Counted from the stretch's first letter, positions 1 to 6,443 are shown. The stretch: 6,443 bases of DNA from Lachnospiraceae bacterium UBA2868 (GCA_002350465.1 DEEW01000140.1:5423-11865); one strand, 5' to 3'. Numbers and translations: made by a program. Notes: generated from the sequence alone by a model not told the origin.

Positions 1-2337
1 CACCTGGAGCCGGGTGAATCAACCCGCTTCAATGTATCCATGAGTGCTAATTTGGATCCCGGAGAATACGGTGCAGTTGTTGATTTTGCGGATGCAACCA
101 GAGATCCTTCTTTTTTAAGCGGACTCACAGTGCCTCTTCGCGGAATAGTGACCGATCCCGGTCCTGTTATCAGGGATGTGGTTGTAACACCGTCAAAGAT
201 CACTCTTGCAACCGGAGGAACAGCCCAGTTTAAGGCTCAGGTCATAAGCAATGATGGTGTTGATGATCATGATGTCAGATGGACAGTAACGGGAAACCGC
301 TCAACGGGGACAACGATCTCCGATAACGGACTGCTTACTGTTGCCAGCGATGAATCCGCAACTATGATAAGTGTTTTGGCCACAAGCATTGAGGATACAT
401 CAGTATCCGGAACTTCTCAGGTTTCGCTTCAGAGGGGCAGCTACAACGTTACGGCACATGCCGAGCCTTCAAACGGAGGATCAGTTACGGGAGGCGGAGC
501 TGTTTCGGAAGGAGGAAGCGTAACACTTTCGGCAGTACCCGCAAAGAATTTCTATTTTGCCGGTTGGGTTTATGATGGCAAGACCGTATCTACGGCAACC
601 AATTATACTGTATCTAATGTAACAAAGGATATGTCACTGACTGCAAAGTTCGGTCAGCAGTATGTTACGGTTACGGCTACTGCCAACAACTCTGATGCAG
701 GTAATGTTGTGGGCGGCGGTACGATAACTTACGGCGGAAGCACCACACTTTCGGCAAAAGCTTATGACGGATATGTATTTACGGGGTGGAAAGAAAATGA
801 CACCATCGTCAGCCGCGATGCTTCCATTAAGCTTGAAAACCTGACGGTCAACAGAAAGCTTACCGCTATATTTGAGAAGACAAGACATACCCTTACCCTT
901 GCCGCTTACCCTACAGAAGGCGGTTCGGTAACCGGCGGCGGTACATTTAAGCTTGATGAAGGAACCACTATCAAGGCAACAGCAGCAAGCGGTTATACAT
1001 TCCAGGGATGGCAGGTTAACGGACAGTATGTCAGCCGTACTGCGGAATACAGAATAGACAGGATCAAACATGACTTTACGTGTACCGCAATCTTTACCAA
1101 GGATAATACGGTAATGTACGAATTATCCTCCGGTATAGCCACAACGGGCGGAACAATAACACCTTCCGGAAAGATATCGGTACTTAACGGTCAGAGCATT
1201 ACATATACGATAACACCGAAGGCAGGGTTTGCAATCCTTGCGGTAGCGGTAGACGGAGCCCAGGTGGGACCTGTCAGCACATATACATTTAACAATATTC
1301 AGGGCAATCACATTATAGCTGCCGCATTTGTACAGACGGATGCAGGAAAGGCAGCAGCGGAAGCTACAGGCAAGAAGGCGCAGACCGAAAAGGTCAAGCC
1401 CATCGAGAAGACCCCGGAGAATACGGCGTCAGCCGAAAAAGTTGTTGATATAGATGATGCCGCAAGCGGAAAGGGCGGAGATGACTACGTTGAAGAAATG
1501 GATCTTGAAAACATCCCCGTTCCCACGGATGAGGAGCTTGGGATCACGGTTGAGCCCAATCGCGACGAATCATCCGAGGTTACCCGCCTTATGGGAGTGT
1601 CCATGAGTGATGCTACCGAAATGGTAACTACCGGCAATACCATGCCTATACTTGATGCAGCATTTTACACCGGCGGACTCGGCGCATATGTATACAACAA
1701 GTTTGAGCCGGCAAAGATGAACAGCATAGACTATAACAAGCTTTCAAGAGATGAGCTTATGCTTGCGTCGGATGACGAGATCAACCCTTCGCTCCCGGAT
1801 CTTGACGTTGTTGTTCAGAAGATGCTGACTACGGATGATGTTATGAAGTTAGCAAAGGGCGACAAGATCGATATATCGGTAAGCATTACAGGTGAAGATG
1901 AGCCGGATGTGGCATCCGAGAAGATAATGAAAAATGCCGTAGGGCAGAAGCCGTTGAAATACTTTGACATTACAATGTTAAAGAGCATGGGCGGCAATAC
2001 CGAGAAGATCACGGAACTGCCAACAACAATGGAGGTTGTGATTGAGATACCGGATGATATATATCAGAAAGGCAAGACATACTCCGTACTCAGGGTTCAC
2101 AACGGAGAGCTGACTGTCCTTCCGGATCTTGACGATGATCCCAAGACTATAACATTCAGGACAGACAGATTTTCATCATACGCAATTGCCAGAGAAGTGG
2201 CATCTGCCAGCGGTCTTGTAACAGGACTTGCCGTGGGAGCACTGCTTGCATTCGGTGTTGCCGTAACATGCCTTGCGATACTTATAATACACCAGCGCAA
2301 GATGAGGAAGATGAAGAGAAAGGCTGCAAGAGCATAA
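1..2337 (+). CDS. Surface-anchored Big/InlB-B-like repeat protein, 5' end missing
   Basis: The frame is open from base 1, so the true start lies outside the window and the Met at base 40 is probably internal; 778 codons are visible. Counting from codon 1: residues 1-50 look like the end of a beta-sandwich domain (L-x-PGE ... L-x-PGEYGAVVDF). Residues 60-144 resemble a bacterial Ig-like Big domain (VTPSKITLATGG, then DNGLLTV). Residues 148-443 are four tandem repeats. Residues 446-540 are a Lys/Glu/Asp-rich linker. Residues 545-730 form a further module ending in TFRTDRFSSYAIA, a pattern I associate with Clostridial surface proteins. Residues 738-764 are a single hydrophobic helix, followed by a basic tail (QRKMRKMKRKAARA), so the bulk is extracellular and the C-terminus cytoplasmic. 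No LPxTG sorting signal is visible. The role is probably adhesion or cell-envelope interaction; the ligand is unknown. It converges on the transporter gene. Confidence 0.9.
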   Translation, partial: HLEPGESTRFNVSMSANLDPGEYGAVVDFADATRDPSFLSGLTVPLRGIVTDPGPVIRDVVVTPSKITLATGGTAQFKAQVISNDGVDDHDVRWTVTGNRSTGTTISDNGLLTVASDESATMISVLATSIEDTSVSGTSQVSLQRGSYNVTAHAEPSNGGSVTGGGAVSEGGSVTLSAVPAKNFYFAGWVYDGKTVSTATNYTVSNVTKDMSLTAKFGQQYVTVTATANNSDAGNVVGGGTITYGGSTTLSAKAYDGYVFTGWKENDTIVSRDASIKLENLTVNRKLTAIFEKTRHTLTLAAYPTEGGSVTGGGTFKLDEGTTIKATAASGYTFQGWQVNGQYVSRTAEYRIDRIKHDFTCTAIFTKDNTVMYELSSGIATTGGTITPSGKISVLNGQSITYTITPKAGFAILAVAVDGAQVGPVSTYTFNNIQGNHIIAAAFVQTDAGKAAAEATGKKAQTEKVKPIEKTPENTASAEKVVDIDDAASGKGGDDYVEEMDLENIPVPTDEELGITVEPNRDESSEVTRLMGVSMSDATEMVTTGNTMPILDAAFYTGGLGAYVYNKFEPAKMNSIDYNKLSRDELMLASDDEINPSLPDLDVVVQKMLTTDDVMKLAKGDKIDISVSITGEDEPDVASEKIMKNAVGQKPLKYFDITMLKSMGGNTEKITELPTTMEVVIEIPDDIYQKGKTYSVLRVHNGELTVLPDLDDDPKTITFRTDRFSSYAIAREVASASGLVTGLAVGALLAFGVAVTCLAILIIHQRKMRKMKRKAARA
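442..1329 (+). repeat. Four tandem protein repeats, three of InlB-B type
   Basis: Within the surface protein, repeats lie at about 442-651, 661-873, 886-1095 and 1114-1329, a period of roughly 73-77 residues. The first three share GGSVTGGG or a close variant (NVVGGGT in the second), a central F-x-GW (FAGW, FTGW, FQGW) and a final TAKF/TAIF. This is the pattern of the divergent InlB B-repeat family. The fourth lacks the GW core and instead has VAVDGAQVG followed by YTFNNIQGNHIIAAAF, the signature of a related but distinct repeat. DNA identity between copies is low, so this is an old protein-level duplication. Confidence 0.85.
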
Positions 2338-2343
2338 CTGCAA

Positions 2344-4065
2344 TCAGCGCTTAACCTCAAACACATTGCGGTTAAAGCTCATAGCGGGAAGATGTGTCCG
2401 CTTGTAGCTGACATGCGTTGCCAGATTGGAGACGATGTAACTACGCAATGAGGAGATGTCCATATCGGCGTCTGTAATATCAAAAGATGCTCCTGTGTCA
2501 CGGAAAATCATTCGGATTCGGTCATCAAGAATAAGCAGAGAACACTCCGCTTCCACCGAAACCCCGCTGTTTTTCTCGCGCAGGAGCATACAGACGTCTT
2601 CAAACAGCACCATAACATTGTTGACAGTTTTGGAATTACAGGAATGTGTGCGAAGGTCCGCTTCGATCCTGTTTCGCGTAGCCACTATATTTGCTTCCTC
2701 AAGAGGAAGACCATAGAGATACGAAGGCAGTTTACTGTCATCTCCGAGTAATAGCGGAGCTTCGTCGGGATACTTCTTCTGAAGATAGAGATTAAGTATC
2801 AGGACTGCAAGAGCCGGGGCAATGCCGATCCCGACACAAACACCGTAGATGCCGAAAAAGTAACCGAGTACAACCGCAAGGGAAGCAGGGAGCAGAACAT
2901 CTCTTAAAGTACTTGTTAATAATCCCAGAGAAATCCGGTCAATCAAAAGGTCATAAGAGGATACAAGATACAAAAGCGAGACAAAGGCGGAACCGATGGA
3001 GATGATCCTTATTCCGCCAGTTGCGTATCCGGCCATGGCAGGATCGGTGATCTGCAAAATATCCGGGATAAACGGAGCTGATATACAAATCAGCAATGTA
3101 ACGATTACACCTTCCGCGATTGCGGTTTTTTTGGCCAGACTATAGATTCTGCCTACACCGGAAATGCACTTTTCTCCGAGATAGATCGTAAGTATCGGGG
3201 TGATCGCCTCGCCGATTCCGTCGAATATAAGCTGAAAATCACGGGCGAGAGAAATTACCGACACAAGAATAAGTGCCCCGGAGCCGAAATTTGCACCTAC
3301 AAACATATTTAAAACAGCGACCAGTATACCTATGAACAGATATGATGCCGCATCGATGGCGGAATAACGTACGACTTTTTTCAAAATGTCAAATGAAAAG
3401 GCGACACCGATCTTGAGAGTGTTGCTTTTTTTGAAAAAATGGGGGACAAGTAACAGAAGGGATATACAGTTAAACAGGAAGGAAGCAAGGGCTATACCGC
3501 GTACCCCCATGATTCGGGACAGTATAATGGAGCAGACTACATTTCCGATGGCCTGAACCAGGTTGGAAATTGTGGAGATTGATTCATCACCGTCCGCAAA
3601 GATGCACTCGGACAGCAGTGCCTGAAGAGGGAGTAAGAGTATCGTATACTTTATAAACGAAAGATAATCTGTGGCGGCTGCGTAAACCGGTGTTGAGGGA
3701 TTACTGATCCGTAAATACATTTCCCCGAACAGGCTGACGAGTACGAACAGTACGACACCCGTTACAACGGCCATGAGAAAGCCGGTTTTGAATATACGAT
3801 CAGCTTCCTTTTCACGGAAGGCTCCCCTTTCGGTTGAGTACAGAATCGGGACGCCCAGGGAAAAGACTGTACCGAAAAATGCCGCTACCGAATACAGGGG
3901 AGTTACCAGTGTGATACCGGAAACAGCATTCTGACCGAGAACGACACCGGCGATCAGGGTATCCGACATCAGCATTATGGAAACAACCATAATTGACAGG
4001 GTACCGCCAAGGAGCATTGAATAATATTTTTTCTTTATCATTGAAGGATATTCTGTATTTTTCAT
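2344..4065 (-). CDS. MATE-family efflux transporter with C-terminal RsbW-like ATPase domain
   Basis: 573 residues. Residues about 14-430 give some twelve hydrophobic segments with MATE features: an early LMSDTLIAG, the YSTERGAFREKEADRIFKTG loop, and ADGDESISTISNLVQAIGN before a GVRGIALA segment. MATE proteins use Na+ or H+ gradients to export small organic compounds; the substrate cannot be read here. A typical MATE stops near 450 residues. Residues about 457-573 add a soluble domain resembling the RsbW/GHKL kinase fold: a degenerate N-box (VNNVMVLFEDVCMLL), IRMIFRDTGASFDITD matching the D-x-G-x-x-FD box, and a closing NRNVFEVKR. The N-box position that normally holds the Mg-binding Asn is Met493, so kinase activity is doubtful. 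A TAA lies two codons upstream in frame, so translation cannot start earlier; Met9 (4041) or Met17 (4017) are alternatives, none with a clear Shine-Dalgarno. It is divergent from the synthetase gene and may export its product. Confidence 0.9.
   Translation of the reverse strand: MKNTEYPSMIKKKYYSMLLGGTLSIMVVSIMLMSDTLIAGVVLGQNAVSGITLVTPLYSVAAFFGTVFSLGVPILYSTERGAFREKEADRIFKTGFLMAVVTGVVLFVLVSLFGEMYLRISNPSTPVYAAATDYLSFIKYTILLLPLQALLSECIFADGDESISTISNLVQAIGNVVCSIILSRIMGVRGIALASFLFNCISLLLLVPHFFKKSNTLKIGVAFSFDILKKVVRYSAIDAASYLFIGILVAVLNMFVGANFGSGALILVSVISLARDFQLIFDGIGEAITPILTIYLGEKCISGVGRIYSLAKKTAIAEGVIVTLLICISAPFIPDILQITDPAMAGYATGGIRIISIGSAFVSLLYLVSSYDLLIDRISLGLLTSTLRDVLLPASLAVVLGYFFGIYGVCVGIGIAPALAVLILNLYLQKKYPDEAPLLLGDDSKLPSYLYGLPLEEANIVATRNRIEADLRTHSCNSKTVNNVMVLFEDVCMLLREKNSGVSVEAECSLLILDDRIRMIFRDTGASFDITDADMDISSLRSYIVSNLATHVSYKRTHLPAMSFNRNVFEVKR
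2349..2378. repeat. Inverted repeat at the convergent gene ends
   Basis: gcttaacc (2349-2356) can pair with ggttaaagc (2370-2378), giving 8 bp with one bulged A and a 13-base loop. It sits inside the last codons of the transporter gene, just past the surface-protein stop. It could stop plus-strand transcripts, but no T-run follows on either strand, so a normal intrinsic terminator is not supported. It may be chance. Confidence 0.25.
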
Positions 4066-4088
4066 GCATTAGATTATAAATCTATAAA
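4059..4088 (+). promoter_or_regulatory. Candidate promoter of the peptide synthetase gene
   Basis: TTTTCA (4059-4064), an 18-base spacer and TATAAA (4083-4088) give a moderate plus-strand promoter with a start near 4095 and a leader of about 130 bases. It overlaps the minus-strand promoter, so polymerases could compete. A second option is TTGGCG (4115-4120), 16 bases, TATGAA (4137-4142), whose -10 lies inside the palindrome and would leave a leader of about 77 bases. The sequence alone cannot choose. Confidence 0.35.
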
Positions 4089-4101
4089 TCCGAGTCTTCA
4101 A
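4073..4101 (-). promoter_or_regulatory. Near-consensus sigma-A promoter of the transporter gene
   Basis: Read on the minus strand: -35 TTGAAG (4101-4096), a 17-base spacer, and a perfect -10 TATAAT (4078-4073). The expected transcription start is about 4065-4067, at or one to two bases before the ATG at 4065. No Shine-Dalgarno fits between. The message would be leaderless, or would use Met9 or Met17 after a short leader. The motif quality is strong; activity is inferred. Confidence 0.65.
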
Positions 4102-4124
4102 CGAAGAAATTACATTGGCGGTGG

Positions 4125-4151
4125 TGTAAAGTTTTCTATGAAAACTTTGCA
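4125..4151. promoter_or_regulatory. 27-base palindrome / hairpin in the synthetase leader
   Basis: aaagttttc (4128-4136) and gaaaacttt (4140-4148) are perfect 9-bp inverted arms around tat. The pairing extends by one wobble and two more pairs to 4125 and 4151. As DNA it has the size and symmetry of a dimeric repressor operator and overlaps a possible -10. As RNA it makes a 12-bp stem with a tight loop. No T-run follows, so it is not a typical terminator. Confidence 0.5.
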
Positions 4152-4159
4152 GCACGTAG

Positions 4160-4223
4160 GCCACGCCTCCACGAAGTGGACTTTGAATGGCGTGGCTCTC
4201 AAGATGGCAGCAGGGGAGACGCC
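4160..4223 (+). promoter_or_regulatory. Mutually exclusive leader stem-loops controlling the RBS (candidate)
   Basis: Fold A pairs gccacgcc (4160-4167) with ggcgtggc (4189-4196), 8 of 8, stacked on tccac (4168-4172) with gtgga (4176-4180) around a gaa loop; an 8-base bulge lies at 4181-4188. Fold B reuses 4189-4200: ggcgt with acgcc (4219-4223) and ctctc with ggggag (4214-4218, one G-T), with a two-base bulge and a 13-base loop. Fold B buries the Shine-Dalgarno; fold A frees it. The pairings are visible; a regulatory role and any ligand are inferred. Confidence 0.45.
4212..4218 (+). promoter_or_regulatory. Shine-Dalgarno of the peptide synthetase
   Basis: aggggag ends 7 bases before ATG 4226, ideal spacing. 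This fixes the start at 4226 rather than the only other in-frame ATG at 4187, which follows an in-frame TGA (4184-4186), has no comparable site and would add 13 residues. Confidence 0.8.
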
Positions 4224-4225
4224 TT

Positions 4226-6443
4226 ATGAGCAAGACAAAGGACAAGCATAGTTTTATTGAAACATTTTTGCATAATGCGGGCAAATATCCGGAGCATTCA
4301 GCTTTGTATGATGACCTGCATCCAAAGGGAATTGATAATCAGACACTTTTATTTTTGTCATCAAAGGTATACCGGTGGCTTAAGGAAAAAGGGCTTGGAA
4401 AGGAAGATTTTGTACTGATCAATCTTCCAAGGGGTGCCATGCCCGTTATAGCGATAATCGGGGTCTGGAGAGCCGGCTGTGCATTTACATTAGTTGAAGA
4501 AGGTTACGCCTCGGAGCGTATTGACTATATCCGTAAGGACTGCGGATGCAAGGCGGAAATCAATGAACATACATGGACAAGAATCATGCTATGCAGGCCT
4601 CTTGAAGGATATGAGAAGGTAGATCTCCATGATGCGGCATATGCTGTCTACACATCGGGAACTACCGGAAACCCCAAAGGAGTACTGCATGAGTTCGGAA
4701 ATGTGATGCAGACCGTGGATGCTCACCGTATAGACGGCAAATCGTTTATAGATGCGGGGGAAAGAATTGCCCTTATAGCACCTCTTAATTTTGTGGCATC
4801 TGTCATGATCGTCATCCTCAGTCTGTATTATAAAAAGACCGTCCTGTACATTGTTCCGTACAGGATAGTTAAAAATCCCGGGCTGCTATTGAAATTTTTC
4901 GACGAAAAACGGATATCCCTGACATTTCTGTCACCTTCCTATATACGCAGACTTCCGGGAAAAATCTCACCTCATATGAAGAAGATGATAGTCGGATCGG
5001 AGCCGGCCAGTCAGATATGGATGGAAAATATAGATATTTATAATTGCTATGCCATGAGTGAGTCGGGATTTCCCTTGTCCGTTTTCGAGATTGACAAGGC
5101 CTATGATACCTGTCCGGTAGGAAAGCCAAGATTTGATATTGATATAAAACTGATTGATGATTCCGGTCAGGAAGTACCTGAGGGGGAGTCTGGCGAAATA
5201 TGTTTCACAAACCCGTATGTCCGGGGCTATATTAACCTTTCGGAGGAAACCGCCGAGCATTTTCGCGGAGGATGGTTTCATACGGGAGATATCGGTAAAA
5301 GAGATACAAATGAAAACCTGGTGCTTATGGGGCGCTCAGGCGACATGATCAAGATCAACGGTAACAGAATCGAACCGCTCGAGATAGAAGCGGCTATTAA
5401 ACAGGTTCTGGGGATCGACTGGGCAGCGGTAAGAGGCTTTGAAGAAGACGGCAGATCTTATTTATGCGCTTACTATACAGCAGATATCACCGTGGACAGT
5501 GAGAAGATGCGCGAAGAGCTCCTAAAGCGTCTGCCGTATTATATGCTGCCTACATATTATATCAGGATCGACGAGATCCCGCTTAATTCAAACGGCAAGT
5601 TTAACCGTAGAGCCTTGCCCAAACCTGATATAACCGATTATGTAAAGGTGTATAAAGCTCCGGAGAATGATATTCAGGAAAAACTGTGCACGGCATTTGC
5701 CAAAGTTCTGAATCTGGAACGTGTCGGTATTTATGATGATTTCTATGAGCTGGGCGGTGACTCCCTTGCAGCCATAGAGTTGGTTGTGGTCTGTGATCTT
5801 CCGGGACTGAATGCATCGGAGATTTTCAGGGGAAGGACACCTGAAGGTATTGCCGAATTGTACGAAAAATTGCGGGCTGTGGATGATGCGAATCCCGACA
5901 AAACAAATGATGAGGCAATGAAAGAGGCTCATCCGCTGACTGCCGAGCAGCTCTATATGGTGGACTACCAGCTAAGAAGTCCCAAATCCACTATGTACAA
6001 TCTCTTTACTCTGCTTAAGTTTGATATCAATTCCGTTGACATGGAGAACATGGCAAAGGCTGTGGAAAAGGCTATCAGGAATCACCCGGCACTTCTGACC
6101 ACATATTTTTTCAACGAAGACGGGGAATTGATGCAGCGTTATACACCGGAAGTGCTTAACCACATATTCGTTGAGCGTATGACGGAATGGGAGTTTCATA
6201 ACACGATAAAGGATAATCTGGTGCAGCCTTTCAGGATTGCGGACACCAAAGTGCCCCAGAGACTGTCCCGCTGCAGGGTTTTTCAGACGGAAAAGAGCGG
6301 ATATGTCTTCTTTGATGTGCATCATTCCGTAATGGACGGTTCCTCCTTTAAGGTATTCCTCGGGAATATTTCCCTATACTACCGGGGTGAAAATCCCAAA
6401 AAAGATTATTATTATCTGATGCTGAAGCAAAGGGAGGGAGCTC
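4226..6443 (+). CDS. Nonribosomal peptide synthetase (A-PCP-C...), 3' end missing
   Basis: 739 codons are open to the window edge. Order: adenylation domain (about 8-465), peptidyl carrier (about 480-548), condensation domain (from about 569, cut). Adenylation cores: YTSGTTGNPKG (142-152), NCYAMSESG (273-281), WFHTGDIG (350-357), GRSGDMIKINGNRIEPLEIE (369-388), NGKFNRRAL with catalytic Lys458. The carrier has ELGGDSL with Ser513, the phosphopantetheine site. The condensation domain has LTAEQLYMVDYQL and HHSVMDG (699-705), with His700 the expected catalytic base. The enzyme would activate an acid with ATP, load it on Ser513 and condense it with a downstream unit. With no condensation domain before the first adenylation domain, this is an initiation module. 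Oddities: only about 140 residues precede core A3, shorter than usual; the A4 region (PLNFVASVM, 186-194) lacks the Asp that binds the alpha-amino group. The substrate is therefore not predicted. It is divergent from the MATE transporter. Confidence 0.93.
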   Translation, partial: MSKTKDKHSFIETFLHNAGKYPEHSALYDDLHPKGIDNQTLLFLSSKVYRWLKEKGLGKEDFVLINLPRGAMPVIAIIGVWRAGCAFTLVEEGYASERIDYIRKDCGCKAEINEHTWTRIMLCRPLEGYEKVDLHDAAYAVYTSGTTGNPKGVLHEFGNVMQTVDAHRIDGKSFIDAGERIALIAPLNFVASVMIVILSLYYKKTVLYIVPYRIVKNPGLLLKFFDEKRISLTFLSPSYIRRLPGKISPHMKKMIVGSEPASQIWMENIDIYNCYAMSESGFPLSVFEIDKAYDTCPVGKPRFDIDIKLIDDSGQEVPEGESGEICFTNPYVRGYINLSEETAEHFRGGWFHTGDIGKRDTNENLVLMGRSGDMIKINGNRIEPLEIEAAIKQVLGIDWAAVRGFEEDGRSYLCAYYTADITVDSEKMREELLKRLPYYMLPTYYIRIDEIPLNSNGKFNRRALPKPDITDYVKVYKAPENDIQEKLCTAFAKVLNLERVGIYDDFYELGGDSLAAIELVVVCDLPGLNASEIFRGRTPEGIAELYEKLRAVDDANPDKTNDEAMKEAHPLTAEQLYMVDYQLRSPKSTMYNLFTLLKFDINSVDMENMAKAVEKAIRNHPALLTTYFFNEDGELMQRYTPEVLNHIFVERMTEWEFHNTIKDNLVQPFRIADTKVPQRLSRCRVFQTEKSGYVFFDVHHSVMDGSSFKVFLGNISLYYRGENPKKDYYYLMLKQREGA

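Larger units (their letters stand above)
4110..4229 (+). repeat. Possible dispersed intergenic repeat carrying hairpins, RBS and start codon
   Basis: This 120-base stretch is far more GC-rich and structured than the AT-rich bases 4066-4109 beside it. All three plus-strand frames stay open through most of it although it does not look like a gene. The third frame reads KVFYENFAARRPRLHEVDF and stops at TGA 4227-4229, overlapping the synthetase ATG. The minus strand reads EPRHSKSTSWRRGLRAAKFS. Both strings seem familiar to me as short spurious proteins annotated many times in Clostridial genomes, which would mean a multicopy element. That is memory, not a search, and the boundaries are approximate. 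Confidence 0.4.

Noticed and set aside
634..1071. Minus-strand frame of 145 codons inside the surface-protein repeats
   Set aside because: Antisense shadow of a clear coding region; Cys- and Ser-rich composition with no domain pattern.
442..1329. Tandem DNA repeats considered as a CRISPR or phase-variable array
   Set aside because: The period is over 200 bases, copies differ strongly at DNA level, and the frame is intact throughout; they are protein-domain repeats.
2209..2337. LPxTG-type sortase anchor at the end of the surface protein
   Set aside because: A hydrophobic helix and basic tail are present but no LPxTG-like motif precedes them, so a plain membrane anchor fits better.
4187..4225. 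Alternative upstream start of the synthetase at 4187
   Set aside because: In frame, but it has only a weak upstream purine stretch, would add an unlikely MAWLSRWQQGRRL extension, and the ATG at 4226 has a strong, well-spaced Shine-Dalgarno.
4138..4251. Small plus-strand frame of 37 codons (MKTLQHVGHAST...) that overlaps the synthetase start
   Set aside because: No Shine-Dalgarno, its ATG sits in the palindrome loop, and the other frames of the same block are equally open, so it looks like a by-product of the structured element. A leader-peptide role is not excluded.
4069..4284. Minus-strand frame of 71 codons upstream of the transporter
   Set aside because: It runs antisense to the synthetase start and through the hairpin block, has no RBS, and the strong minus-strand promoter lies inside it. 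Probably spurious.
5972..6325. Minus-strand frame of 117 codons opposite the condensation domain
   Set aside because: Antisense to well-conserved NRPS motifs including HHxxxDG; no independent evidence.

Overview
The window looks like part of a genome from the Lachnospiraceae (anaerobic gut or rumen Clostridia, Butyrivibrio/Roseburia-like). This rests on moderate base composition, Clostridial surface-repeat architecture, and a MATE transporter fused to an RsbW-like domain. It is an inference from gene style; no rRNA or other marker gene is present.

Layout. (1) Bases 1-2337, plus strand: the 3' part of a large surface-exposed repeat protein. It holds the end of one beta-sandwich domain, a Big-type Ig-like domain, three InlB-B-like repeats with a fourth related repeat, a charged linker, a C-terminal conserved module, one membrane helix and a short basic tail. 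(2) Bases 2344-4065, minus strand: a MATE-family efflux transporter carrying a C-terminal, apparently degenerate RsbW/GHKL-type ATPase domain. Its stop codon lies only 6 bases from that of the surface protein (convergent pair). (3) Bases 4066-4225: a dense divergent control region. It holds a near-consensus minus-strand promoter that fires almost onto the MATE start codon, a weaker plus-strand promoter, a perfect 9-bp palindrome, and two mutually exclusive stem-loops, one of which would bury the ribosome binding site of the next gene. Part of this stretch may be a dispersed repeat. (4) Bases 4226-6443, plus strand: the 5' part of a nonribosomal peptide synthetase gene with an adenylation domain, a carrier domain and the start of a condensation domain. 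It is open to the window edge and is the main biosynthetic gene here.

How they fit. The divergent synthetase/MATE pair is the likely functional unit: the synthetase makes a small peptide or acyl-peptide and the MATE protein may export it. The RsbW-like tail on the transporter hints at nucleotide sensing or partner-switch control. The surface protein is probably an unrelated neighbour. The most unusual points are the leader region (possible translational switch built in or from a repeat), the transporter-RsbW fusion beside an NRPS, the near-leaderless MATE promoter, and the loss of the usual substrate-binding Asp in the adenylation domain.
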